A stretch of DNA of 33,507 bases, taken from positions 1-33,507 of the forward strand of contig CAYJAD010000021.1 of the NCBI GenBank assembly GCA_964368075.1. Reading direction: 5' to 3'. Of this stretch, positions 7,543 through 16,473 are shown piece by piece; position 1 is the first letter of the stretch; each line of letters opens with the position of its first letter. A program made the position numbers and the translations under genes. A model generated the notes under the pieces. It was not told the DNA's origin. It did no database searches and worked only from the letters and a program-made list of their open reading frames with translations. Source of the DNA: CAYJAD01 sp964368075. GTDB lineage: Bacteria; Desulfobacterota; Desulfovibrionia; Desulfovibrionales; Desulfovibrionaceae.

Positions 7543-10311
7543 ATGACACAACAAAAAGTTCAACATAAAGAAAGATTTTTCTTTGAATCATCCGCTATAA
7601 AACAAGATAGTTGTAAAGTTGTGCGCTTTTCCGGTGTAGAAGGCTTAAACACTCTGTACTCTTTTGAATTAACCCTTGTAAGCCAAGATTTCTTAGACAT
7701 GGATGCCTTCATGGTATCGCCCTGTACCCTAAAAATTGCCAGAGACCAAGCCAAAGCTGTACAATTTCATGGATTTCCCTCTTCTTGCACGCAAAAAAGC
7801 CATATCAATGGCTGGACATTTTATACCGTCACCATGGAACCGCAATTTTCACGTTTACGGGGCATTGTACATAATGCCATATATTTAAATAAAAATGTGC
7901 AAGAACTTGTCGATAAAGCCTTGGGCCGTTGTGGCATAATAAAGCCGGAGCATGAATTTCACCTGCAAAGCAGCTATCCCACCTACGAATTTTCCATGCA
8001 ATACAACGAAGACGCCTATGCGTATATCTGCCATTTTTTAGAGCGTGAAGGCATATATTATTACTTTGACCAACAAAATGACCATGAAAAAGTTATTTTT
8101 AGCGATGCACCCATAAATCACACGCCCATAGAAGGCGATGCTACGCTTACTTATTCACCCACCAGCGGTCTTGAAACGCCCTATATGGATGAGGTGATTG
8201 TTTCTTTTAATAAAATGTATACACCACTTCCCAAATATGTGCATGTGCGCGATTATGATTGGCAAAACCCCAATGTGCCTGTGGTGGCCACTGCCACAGT
8301 AAAAGAGCAAGGCCTTGGGGAGCTTTTCTTCTATGGTGATGGCTTTACCAGCACCGAAGAGGGACAAAGACTAGCCAATATTCGTGCCCAAGCCCTACGT
8401 TGTAGAGGTGTTACCTTTCAAGGCTTAAGTGCAGTACCACGCCTCAGTCCCGGTTATATTTTTACGCTTGATAAACACTTTGATGCTTCATGCAATGCCC
8501 AATACCTTATTACTGAAGTGCGCCACGAGGGCAGCCAAGAAGGCTATCTTTCCATGGTGCTTGGCATTACCCTTGAGCATCCTACCGACACAGTGTATTA
8601 TAGAAATTCCTTTACTTGCATAGAAAAAGATGTGCAATTTCGTGCAGAGCATCGCACAGAGCGCAAAAAAATATCTGGTATGATACATGCTTTTATTGAT
8701 ACTGCCTCCGATGCAGGCATTCCAGAAATAGACGCTTTTGGGCGATATAAGGTTATTTTTCCACAAGATATTTCCGGCAGAGGGGCCGGTAAAGCTTCTT
8801 GTTGGCTACGCAGGGCGCAACCTTCTGTGGGGCAAGGCTATGGAACTTCTTTTCCACTAGACTCTGGGGTAGAAGTGCTTATAAGCTTCACCGATGGCCA
8901 CCCCGACCGCCCCTTCATTGCCGCTGCTCTAGCCAATAGTGAAACAGGTTCCGTGGATTATGAAGGTTCTAGCCTCGTTTCCGGCATGACTACAGCCGGC
9001 GGTGGCGGACTTATCTTTCATGATAAAGGGGAAAAGCAAGCCTTAAACTTAGTCACTGGCAGCGGTCGCTCCGGCTTATTTATGACGTCCGGCTCATTAG
9101 ATAGCAGTATTATCGATTCAGACAGCCTTGTTATGGACAGCACCACATACAGCTATAACTACGCTGCTTTATTAAATATTTTCTCTTCCAAATTACATGC
9201 AAGTATTTCTGCAAAAAGTAAAATTGATGATCTTGGCGCTTTAAAACTTCTTACAAAAGAAACAACAAACTTATGTAAAGCCAGCAAAGTAGTAACAAAT
9301 ACTAAAGAAAAAATAGCTAAAGACAAGAAAGATGAAAATGCCCAGAAAAAATTTAATAATCAATCAAAGAATTTAGAAAGAATTGCTAGTATAACAAAAC
9401 TTTTTAATACTGCCCTCGTTGCTCTTGGCGACGGAAAAAGTATTTGGGGAACCTCACCTCCCCCTTACATGACAAACCTTACAAGTAGTAAAGATGATTT
9501 AGAAGGCAAACTTACCTTACTTGCTCCTGTTGATGGTATTACAGGATGGGGAGCCCTCATTGGTGAAATAGTTGCTGAGCTTACGGCAAAAGCGTTAATA
9601 GTAAGTGCCGAAGGTGTCGCGACTGATTATGAGCTTAAAGCCACAGTTTACGACAAAGACAAAAATGTTATGACTAAGTCTGAAAAGCGTTACACACATG
9701 CACGAGATTTTAGCACGGCACTTGGCCCTTTAGTTGCAGAAATCATGGCAATATTTATGCTTTTTTCGCATACCTTTGATAAAGATAAATACGGCGGCAT
9801 ACGCATTAAATCTGATGACGCCAATGTAGCCATAGCCTCAGCCACAAATACGCATATTGCCTCCAATGGCAATATAAGTCTTATAGCAAAAGCCAACACT
9901 GCTGTAGCCCCTGCTCCTGACAATGGTGCATTAGGCGAGGTAAACACAAAGTCTGGAAATACGTTAGTAAATGATATAAACGCTGCTGCAGGAATTAATG
10001 CGCCTTACTTATATGGTGAAGCAAATAATATAAAATTTGAAGCAAATGAAAGTATAGCTATAAATGCTACTGACAATGCAACCATAACTTCTAACAATGC
10101 AACCATAAATGTTGTCAACGATATACTTATGAATTCTAGCAACGATATACTCATAACTGCTGACCAAAACACAATCATCCGTGCTGATCAAGATCTGACC
10201 ATAGAAGCCACCCAAAACCTTATCATGCGCGGTTCTTGGGGCAGAATTGCAGGTCAAGCGGAAGATCGTACTCTCAAGCTTACTGCCGGCAACATAGTAA
10301 CTATTCAATAA
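7543..10311 (+). CDS. vgrG: VgrG spike protein 3
   Basis: 922 residues from the ATG at 7543, which has TTTTGGAGA in front; an in-frame ATG 42 bases upstream lacks a good ribosome site and would add a leader the sisters do not have. The core (about 1-470) closely follows VgrG2. Residues about 523-750 are the shorter version of the helical insertion, with hydrophobic helices near 'GWGALIGEIVAELTAKAL' and 'ALGPLVAEIMAIFMLF'. The beta-helix restarts at GGIRIKSDDANVAIAS, has a single PYLYG motif, and closes with GSWGRIAG and NIVTIQ. It is the last vgrG before the DUF2169/DUF3540/DUF4150 set, so it is the most likely physical partner of the PAAR-like tip encoded at 15435. Confidence 0.95.
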   Translation: MTQQKVQHKERFFFESSAIKQDSCKVVRFSGVEGLNTLYSFELTLVSQDFLDMDAFMVSPCTLKIARDQAKAVQFHGFPSSCTQKSHINGWTFYTVTMEPQFSRLRGIVHNAIYLNKNVQELVDKALGRCGIIKPEHEFHLQSSYPTYEFSMQYNEDAYAYICHFLEREGIYYYFDQQNDHEKVIFSDAPINHTPIEGDATLTYSPTSGLETPYMDEVIVSFNKMYTPLPKYVHVRDYDWQNPNVPVVATATVKEQGLGELFFYGDGFTSTEEGQRLANIRAQALRCRGVTFQGLSAVPRLSPGYIFTLDKHFDASCNAQYLITEVRHEGSQEGYLSMVLGITLEHPTDTVYYRNSFTCIEKDVQFRAEHRTERKKISGMIHAFIDTASDAGIPEIDAFGRYKVIFPQDISGRGAGKASCWLRRAQPSVGQGYGTSFPLDSGVEVLISFTDGHPDRPFIAAALANSETGSVDYEGSSLVSGMTTAGGGGLIFHDKGEKQALNLVTGSGRSGLFMTSGSLDSSIIDSDSLVMDSTTYSYNYAALLNIFSSKLHASISAKSKIDDLGALKLLTKETTNLCKASKVVTNTKEKIAKDKKDENAQKKFNNQSKNLERIASITKLFNTALVALGDGKSIWGTSPPPYMTNLTSSKDDLEGKLTLLAPVDGITGWGALIGEIVAELTAKALIVSAEGVATDYELKATVYDKDKNVMTKSEKRYTHARDFSTALGPLVAEIMAIFMLFSHTFDKDKYGGIRIKSDDANVAIASATNTHIASNGNISLIAKANTAVAPAPDNGALGEVNTKSGNTLVNDINAAAGINAPYLYGEANNIKFEANESIAINATDNATITSNNATINVVNDILMNSSNDILITADQNTIIRADQDLTIEATQNLIMRGSWGRIAGQAEDRTLKLTAGNIVTIQ

Positions 10312-10346
10312 AGCTAAACAAGAACGAACATACATAAGGGATATTC

Positions 10347-13300
10347 ATGAAAAGCGTTCATCCGCCAGAAGTGGGGCTACATCGCCATTGTTTGCCGGTA
10401 TTTGGAAATTTACGCATGTTTTTTTCCATGAGTCTTGGTTTTAACCTAGAGCCGCAAAAACCTCATCAGTGTTCTCTCTGTCCTGCCGACGAGGTATGGG
10501 GGGCGGCCTTGCAAAGCCTTGGAGAAAACGATGTGCTTGACCTTGGTATTGCCAAAAAAGAAGCCGAATGGCTTATGGCAGGAGAAGCCTGTGCGCCGGA
10601 AGGAAGCCTTGTGGAAGGTTTGCCAATACAAGTACGTGTAGGAACCTTGCAAAGAGAGTTTTTGGTTAGCGGCCCTTGTGAAGATGTCAGCTCCGGTGCG
10701 CTAGATATACCAAGACCCCGCCCTTTTAGCCGCCTTCCCCTGCAATGGGCGCACACCTATGGCGGGCCCAACCATGCAGAAAATCCCCTCGGATGTGGTA
10801 TGCCCCCCACAGAAGAAGAGAAAAAGAGCCTCAAACCTCGCCCTATGCCCAATGTTTTTGCCGCCGGAGAAAATTTAGCCTACTTCTCCCAACCTGCTTG
10901 TCCTGGACCGCGTCTGCTTTTGCAATCGCCGCCGGTGGTCTCGGGAGACCCTCTTTTCATGGGTACCTATAATGCACAGTGGCTACAAAAATGCTGGCCC
11001 GGCGTTCCCGAGGACTTTGACTGGCACTATTATAATATGGCGCAAAAAGCCCAACGCCAAACAACACCTTTTACAGGGCAAGAAGATGTGTATATTAGCA
11101 ATATGCACGAAAAATACCCCGTATTACAAGGAAAGCTCCCCCACTACACCGTGCGCTTTTTTGCCAATTATGGCACAGAAGAAAAAAACGACTGGCGTGA
11201 AGCAGCGGTGCGCATGGATACCGTATGGCTTTTTCCCAATGCCTTACGCGGCCTTGTATTTTGGCGCGCACACATTCCTGTGCAAGACGAAAGAGCTACA
11301 GATATTAGCTCCGTGGCCATAAGCTTCACTGCCCCAAAACAAGCAACTATGGCAGAAGAGCAACAACACCAAGCGCAGCATTGCATAAACACAGCGGCAC
11401 AACCTCTAATAATAGCATCAGAAGAAGTGCCCCTCATGTCAGAAGATTTAACGCCGCCCCCAGCACAAGTTTTGGCCCCTGCCGCCGCGGCTCTGCTTGC
11501 CCCGCCGGTACAAATAAGTCCGCCAGAAATACCGCAAACGCCAAATATGCCGCCCATGCCAGCCCCTGCACCGCAAGCCCCTGCGCCACTTTTTGATATG
11601 AACTCCCCTCAAATGCAAAAAGAGATGCAAGAAATGCTGGATATAACCAATGCAGAGCTTGCCAAGCACAATTTACCGCCGCTCACCAAGGATGATCTTG
11701 CAGTACAAATGCAAAAACTGGAAGATATGCAAAAGCAGGCTCTTGAATTGCAAAATGCACCGCAGCCCTCCCTAGAAGAAACGTTACAACAAGCCGGTTT
11801 TAGCCCATTGCAAAGTGAAAACCTCATGAAAGCTATGGAATTACAACCGCCATCGCCTTCTTCCTTTCTACATAAAGAAGAATACGAAGTGGCCTTACAA
11901 GAATTTTTAGATACATTTACAAAGCTCACCGATGCTCCTCCCAGTGTGCAAGAACAATTACTTCTGGGCTTGCGCATGCAAGAAGGGAACTTTTCGCAGC
12001 ATCCAGAGCTAGAAATGGCCATGAACCTTGCCAAAGAACAAGCAGAGGCCATGGCAAATAACAACGAAGCCCTTGCTCTGAGCACCCTGACACAGCAATT
12101 TACCGAACAAGGTATGCCGCTTAATCAAGCTCAAAACCTTGCAAAAGCCATTAGTTTACCCATGCCCGAAGAAATATCTGCCACAAACATGCAAAGTTAT
12201 ATGCAAAGCTTTGAAGCCGTAGCAGGCTTTCCTGAAGGTTCCATGACTTCTGTTCTGTCTGAACAAATAGGCATGATGCGCCTAAGTCTGTATAGCCAGC
12301 CAGATTTGCACAAAGAAATAGAAAGATTGGCACTGGCCTTTCCTGAACAAAGCTCCAATGTGCAAAGCATGTATCAAGAATTGCCAAAATTAGAAAATTT
12401 AGAAGCCATACTGCATGGTGAAACCTCTTTTAATGCCAACCAAGATTTATTAGCCATGGCTCAAAAGCATGGTATCACCGACCCACGTATTTTAACAACC
12501 TTAGTCACCCTTGATCCTCTGCCTCAAAATAGCCTGCCAAAAGCAGAAAAGCAGGAACAGCCTGAGGAACAAGAGCAACATATACTCCTGCCTCCTATTG
12601 CAGGAAATATTACCGAAGATACCGTCATAGAGCCCACCAACGGCCAAGAACTCGTGCAGGTTTTACGCCACATACAAAGTCTTGCCCCTGCCACATACTT
12701 TAAACACAAACAGACTTTACAAGCCGGTAATTACAGCAATTTCAGCTTTATTGGTCTTGATTGCTCTGCCTGCGATTTTTCCGGCCTTATATTAAATAAT
12801 GCCAATTTTGGAGGGGCGAACCTTAACCAAGCCTCTTTTGCTCAGTGCCAACTAGAAAAAGCGCTTTTCATTCAATCTGTTATGGAACACACTTCCTTTC
12901 ATGAAGCACATTTAGGCAACGCAACGCTTAGTCAAATAGAAGGGCAAAATATCACCTTGAGCAATGCTCTTTTACAAGGAGCGCGTATAGAAAGATGCAC
13001 CTTAAAAAATGTGCACGCCGAAAACGCTGTTTTTGACGAAGCGCATATAGCCCTGTGTCACTTTCAAGGGGATTTTTCAAAAACAAGCTTTAGCAATAGC
13101 CAGTGCAAAAATGTGCAATGGTTGCAAAGCTTCTTTGACGGGGCAGAATTTACCCTGAGCACGCTGTGGCGTTGCCAATTACAAGGGCAAGCCATACAAA
13201 CTACCTTCATGGAATGCACCCTAGAAGAATGCATTTTAACACAGCTTATACTAGAAAATGCGCGCTTATATACCTTGACCCTTAAAGATGTGAATATGCA

Positions 13301-13667
13301 AGAAATACAAGCCGCTCACAGCAATTGGTATCAAGTACAAGCAAATAATATTACATTAAATTTAGCTATATTTACCGAAGCTATTTTAGAAGAATGCGTC
13401 TTTCACCAATTACAAGCAGCACGTATGAGCGCACGCGGCGCACGTTTTTTGGCTTGCCATTTACGCGGAGCAAGATTACAGCGACTCGATTTGTATGAAG
13501 GGTCTTTACGCAGTTCTTTACTAGATGGCGCAAACCTAGAAGATGCAAGCCTGTACGGAGCAGACCTTAGTCTTGCAGAATTTACCATCAATACCGGTCT
13601 CAGTGGTACAGACCTTGAGCACACATGCCTAACACGGCTTCATCGCCTTGCACCGGAGGGGGCATAA
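10347..13667 (+). CDS. DUF2169 T6SS adaptor fused to a helical region and pentapeptide repeats
   Basis: 1106 residues; start ATG preceded by AAGGGAT. Residues about 10-335 are a DUF2169 domain (RPFSRLPLQWAHTYGG, NPLGCG, DWHYYNMA, DTVWLFPNALRGLVFWR). A Pro/Ala-rich linker follows (about 350-405), then roughly 350 residues rich in Met, Gln, Glu and Leu that look helical. The C-terminal 300 residues are pentapeptide repeats (CDFSGLILNNANFGGANLNQASF...GADLS). DUF2169 proteins are known accessory factors for loading DUF4150 PAAR-like effectors onto VgrG, which fits the DUF4150 gene three genes downstream. It carries no signal peptide or TM segment. The stop overlaps the next start (TAATG), implying coupled translation. 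The middle region is unrecognised. Confidence 0.85.
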   Translation: MKSVHPPEVGLHRHCLPVFGNLRMFFSMSLGFNLEPQKPHQCSLCPADEVWGAALQSLGENDVLDLGIAKKEAEWLMAGEACAPEGSLVEGLPIQVRVGTLQREFLVSGPCEDVSSGALDIPRPRPFSRLPLQWAHTYGGPNHAENPLGCGMPPTEEEKKSLKPRPMPNVFAAGENLAYFSQPACPGPRLLLQSPPVVSGDPLFMGTYNAQWLQKCWPGVPEDFDWHYYNMAQKAQRQTTPFTGQEDVYISNMHEKYPVLQGKLPHYTVRFFANYGTEEKNDWREAAVRMDTVWLFPNALRGLVFWRAHIPVQDERATDISSVAISFTAPKQATMAEEQQHQAQHCINTAAQPLIIASEEVPLMSEDLTPPPAQVLAPAAAALLAPPVQISPPEIPQTPNMPPMPAPAPQAPAPLFDMNSPQMQKEMQEMLDITNAELAKHNLPPLTKDDLAVQMQKLEDMQKQALELQNAPQPSLEETLQQAGFSPLQSENLMKAMELQPPSPSSFLHKEEYEVALQEFLDTFTKLTDAPPSVQEQLLLGLRMQEGNFSQHPELEMAMNLAKEQAEAMANNNEALALSTLTQQFTEQGMPLNQAQNLAKAISLPMPEEISATNMQSYMQSFEAVAGFPEGSMTSVLSEQIGMMRLSLYSQPDLHKEIERLALAFPEQSSNVQSMYQELPKLENLEAILHGETSFNANQDLLAMAQKHGITDPRILTTLVTLDPLPQNSLPKAEKQEQPEEQEQHILLPPIAGNITEDTVIEPTNGQELVQVLRHIQSLAPATYFKHKQTLQAGNYSNFSFIGLDCSACDFSGLILNNANFGGANLNQASFAQCQLEKALFIQSVMEHTSFHEAHLGNATLSQIEGQNITLSNALLQGARIERCTLKNVHAENAVFDEAHIALCHFQGDFSKTSFSNSQCKNVQWLQSFFDGAEFTLSTLWRCQLQGQAIQTTFMECTLEECILTQLILENARLYTLTLKDVNMQEIQAAHSNWYQVQANNITLNLAIFTEAILEECVFHQLQAARMSARGARFLACHLRGARLQRLDLYEGSLRSSLLDGANLEDASLYGADLSLAEFTINTGLSGTDLEHTCLTRLHRLAPEGA

Positions 13668-14668
13668 TGCAAATAGAAAGCAGAGCAGAATTAAAAAAAC
13701 TTTTACAACAAAATGCATCTCTTGAAGGAATTATCTGCATAAACATCGATTTGCAAGATTTCAATTTTCAAGGGCGACATGACATACGCATGCACTTTGA
13801 AAATTGCGCTTTGCAAAATGCCCATTTTAACGATTGCAGCCTCTCCCATAGCCATTTTGTTAACTGCACCTTAGATGGGAGCAACTTTAGCAACGCAAGT
13901 CTTGAGTCCACACGCTTTACTGCCTGCTCTCTACAGCAATGCATCATGGAAGATTTGCAATGCTTAGAAAGCCATTTTATAGATTGCCAAGGCCATCACT
14001 GGCATGCCAACAGTGCCTTCTTTCGAGCATGCACCCTGCCGGCACAACTCTTGGCTTATGGCTCTTTTGTGGGCAGTATTTTTGAGCATTGCCAAAACTT
14101 TGGTGATGGAAATTTTTCACATCTTTTTTTACAAGGCACCATGTTTTTTGATTGCATCTTCAACGGCGCCACCTTTGAACAGTGCCACGGACAATGCCTT
14201 GATATGCGCCACTGCCACTTACAAAATACGCACTTTGTGGCCTGCGCATGGCCTCAAGCCATGTTCACCGAATGCGACTTATCCTTAGCGCATTTTGAAG
14301 CATGCATTTTACAATCCCCCTCTTTTGAAAAGGCAACATTGCCCAGTGCCAAATTTACCTCATGCACTTTGCACATGCCTTATTTTAAAGAAGCACAATT
14401 GAGCGGTGCTATCTTCACGGGGCACGATTTACAAAAAGCTCATTTTGAAAAGGCTCAACTGCAAGCGGCCTCCCTGCAAAATTGTGATTTAAGCCACGCC
14501 AATTTTGACCATGCTCAAATGAACGGCGCCGACATAAGCCATTCCAAACTCTATTTCACTTCCATGCATAATACAGAATGCATAGCCATAAATAAAAATG
14601 AAACTTCCCTTGAATATGTCTTAGGCACCGATGCCGCCAGACGCAAAGCAGAAAAATTTATACCCTAA
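13667..14668 (+). CDS. Pentapeptide-repeat protein of the T6SS spike cluster
   Basis: 333 residues from the ATG at 13667, which overlaps the previous stop and has GGAGG about 8 bases upstream; an in-frame ATG at 13625 has no such site. Nearly the whole chain from about residue 20 to 305 consists of pentapeptide repeats, unusually rich in Cys and His (FENCALQNAHFNDCSLSHSH, HFVNCTLDGSNF), predicting a right-handed quadrilateral beta-helix. It probably acts with the neighbouring DUF2169 fusion, whose C-terminus has the same fold. Pentapeptide proteins commonly accompany DUF2169/DUF3540/DUF4150 genes, but their exact role in secretion is not known to me. No export signal is visible. Confidence 0.85.
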   Translation: MQIESRAELKKLLQQNASLEGIICINIDLQDFNFQGRHDIRMHFENCALQNAHFNDCSLSHSHFVNCTLDGSNFSNASLESTRFTACSLQQCIMEDLQCLESHFIDCQGHHWHANSAFFRACTLPAQLLAYGSFVGSIFEHCQNFGDGNFSHLFLQGTMFFDCIFNGATFEQCHGQCLDMRHCHLQNTHFVACAWPQAMFTECDLSLAHFEACILQSPSFEKATLPSAKFTSCTLHMPYFKEAQLSGAIFTGHDLQKAHFEKAQLQAASLQNCDLSHANFDHAQMNGADISHSKLYFTSMHNTECIAINKNETSLEYVLGTDAARRKAEKFIP

Positions 14669-14681
14669 TAAAGGAAATACC

Positions 14682-15374
14682 ATGCAAGCAGTCTCAACTC
14701 CTTACCCGCAAGAAACTACCCTTGGCACAGGACGTGTGCAAGCCGTCATTAATGATGTGTATATGATAGTAGGCCCCCTTGGCATGGTGCGAGCCAAACG
14801 TGCCGCAGGTTGCCTGCTGATGCCACAAAAAAATGATTTAGTTTTACTTATGCTTGGGCAAAATTGCCACTATATACTGCATGTGCTCGAACGCCAAGAA
14901 CAAGACCAACGCCAAGATACCTTGCTATTACCACCGCATACTGTGATTAACACACAAAAACCTGAACAAAGCACACACAGTATCACGGAAAAGGAAGAGC
15001 AAAATTCCACCTTGCAATTTCTTACACATTCCCTTAGCATACAAGCATCTAGCAAAATTAACATTAACAGTAAAGCCATGAATTTGCGTGCCCATGGTAT
15101 GACACTTTTTGCTTCTGTTTTGCATATGCGCGGTGGTATTTTAAAAAATACCTTTGCTTCCATACGCAACATAAGCGCCCATATGTTTTCACGCATTACT
15201 AACTCCATGGCATTATTTGGAAAACGCATCGAGCGCGTAGACGGCCTTTGGGATACCAAAGCTAAAAGAGTGCAAGTAGAAGCCAAAGAAACATTACAGC
15301 TTCGCGCGACAGATACAAATATTAAAGCTAAAGAAAGAGCCGCCATGGATGGCAAGCATGTGCATATAGGTTAA
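14682..15374 (+). CDS. DUF3540 domain protein of the T6SS spike cluster
   Basis: 230 residues from the ATG at 14682 (AAAGGAA upstream); the longer reading from 14631 would overlap the previous gene. The N-terminal half contains a small beta domain (GTGRVQAVINDVYMIVGPLG, followed by CLLMPQKNDLVLLML), typical of DUF3540. After a polar linker (about 85-115) the chain becomes short-period strands (IQASSKININSKAMNLRAHG ... LQLRATDTNIKAKERAAMDG) like the needle of a VgrG. DUF3540 proteins are known companions of DUF2169 and DUF4150. The needle-like tail suggests a VgrG-like or VgrG-binding role at the spike, which is inference. Confidence 0.85.
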   Translation: MQAVSTPYPQETTLGTGRVQAVINDVYMIVGPLGMVRAKRAAGCLLMPQKNDLVLLMLGQNCHYILHVLERQEQDQRQDTLLLPPHTVINTQKPEQSTHSITEKEEQNSTLQFLTHSLSIQASSKININSKAMNLRAHGMTLFASVLHMRGGILKNTFASIRNISAHMFSRITNSMALFGKRIERVDGLWDTKAKRVQVEAKETLQLRATDTNIKAKERAAMDGKHVHIG

Positions 15375-15434
15375 TTGCGCATTAAAAAAGCTTCTCTAAA
15401 GCATTTTGGGCTATTAGGCCGTTAGGAGTTTTAT

Positions 15435-15839
15435 ATGGGACAACCCTCATTAACAAATATGGGCGGCATGATGATGATGACGGCCCCCGATGTATGCAAT
15501 GTGTCTACCCCTGCAGGCCCTGTACCCACACCCTTTCCCAATACAGGGCAAGGAAGTACATTAGTACCAAGTAAATTGACAAAAAAAGTAAAAGTTTGCA
15601 AGGCGCCTGCGGCACATTTAGGCTCTGAAACTGCCATAAGCTCCGGCGATGAAGCGGGCACTCTTCTTGGCGTTACCTCCGGAAAGATTGTGGGCCCCAT
15701 AAAATTTACCCAAGGTAGCACCAAGGTGCGCCTTGAAGGCAAGGGCGCTGTTCGCATGGGGGATCCCACACAGCACAATGGAGGAAACACCGTGGGCATG
15801 GTTTCCGCACCTTCACAAAGTAAAGTTTTAATGGGTTAA
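15435..15839 (+). CDS. DUF4150 PAAR-like spike tip protein
   Basis: 134 residues, start ATG with TTAGGAG upstream. The chain is a bare PAAR-like domain: an N-terminal GxPSLTNMGGM segment, P-A-G-P-V-P-T-P-F-P-N, and the C-terminal strand region (VRLEGKGAVRMGDPTQHNGGNTVGMV). DUF4150 proteins cap VgrG trimers and often carry toxin domains at the C-terminus; this one stops right after the tip domain, so it would sharpen the spike or recruit a separate cargo. It sits with its usual DUF2169 and DUF3540 partners and 7 bases before tssJ. Confidence 0.9.
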   Translation: MGQPSLTNMGGMMMMTAPDVCNVSTPAGPVPTPFPNTGQGSTLVPSKLTKKVKVCKAPAAHLGSETAISSGDEAGTLLGVTSGKIVGPIKFTQGSTKVRLEGKGAVRMGDPTQHNGGNTVGMVSAPSQSKVLMG

Positions 15840-15846
15840 TTCCCTT

Positions 15847-16473
15847 ATGAGCGGCACTTTTTGCAAAAAATTGCCTACACGACTGCTGCACTGCCTCCTT
15901 TGCGTGCTGGCATGCGTGTTGCTTTTGGCATGCTCAAAAGAGGCACCAAGAGACGCCGACGACTTGCCGCCGCCAAAACCTGTTGATGACCCCAGTAAAA
16001 TTGCTTGGTCATTTTTGCCCGGCGGAATTTCAGTTACTCTTAAAGCAGAGTCTAGCATTAATATTGTACGCGAGAAAAACCATGCGGTACTCATTAAGCT
16101 TTTACAGCTAGATAAAAAAGATGTTGCAGAACAAATGATTAAAACATCTGCGGGCATTATAGCCTTATTAGAAGGCGACGGAAAAGATGCCGGTGTCCTG
16201 AGGGGCGATTCTTACTACATACAACCCGGCGCCCAAATGGAATTTACCCTGGACAGAACCGAAGGCGCAAAATTTTTTGCTGTGGTGGCCGGCTTTGACT
16301 CCTTAGACCCCAGAGACTGTTTTTCCATTACCCCCATGCCCGTGCATCAAGACACAGAAAGAGATTGGTTGGTAATGAGCAAAGATGTGTACTCCCCTGC
16401 TCCTTTAGATGCAAAAATTTTTTTAACCAAGCAAAAAGTGGAAATGAAAGGATTTGAACGTGTACAAAAATAA
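15847..16473 (+). CDS. tssJ: TssJ, T6SS outer-membrane lipoprotein
   Basis: 208 residues. A type II signal peptide is clear: basic start (CKKLPTR), hydrophobic run, and lipobox LLAC with the acylated Cys at residue 29. The mature domain has the expected size and strands for TssJ (ISVTLKAESSINIVREKNHAVLIKLLQL; SYYIQPGAQMEFTLDRTEGA; FFAVVAGF). TssJ anchors the TssJLM membrane complex in the outer membrane by contacting the periplasmic part of TssM. The ribosome site before its ATG is weak, suggesting translational coupling to the DUF4150 gene. Its 3' end overlaps the tssK start by 14 bases. Confidence 0.9.
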   Translation: MSGTFCKKLPTRLLHCLLCVLACVLLLACSKEAPRDADDLPPPKPVDDPSKIAWSFLPGGISVTLKAESSINIVREKNHAVLIKLLQLDKKDVAEQMIKTSAGIIALLEGDGKDAGVLRGDSYYIQPGAQMEFTLDRTEGAKFFAVVAGFDSLDPRDCFSITPMPVHQDTERDWLVMSKDVYSPAPLDAKIFLTKQKVEMKGFERVQK

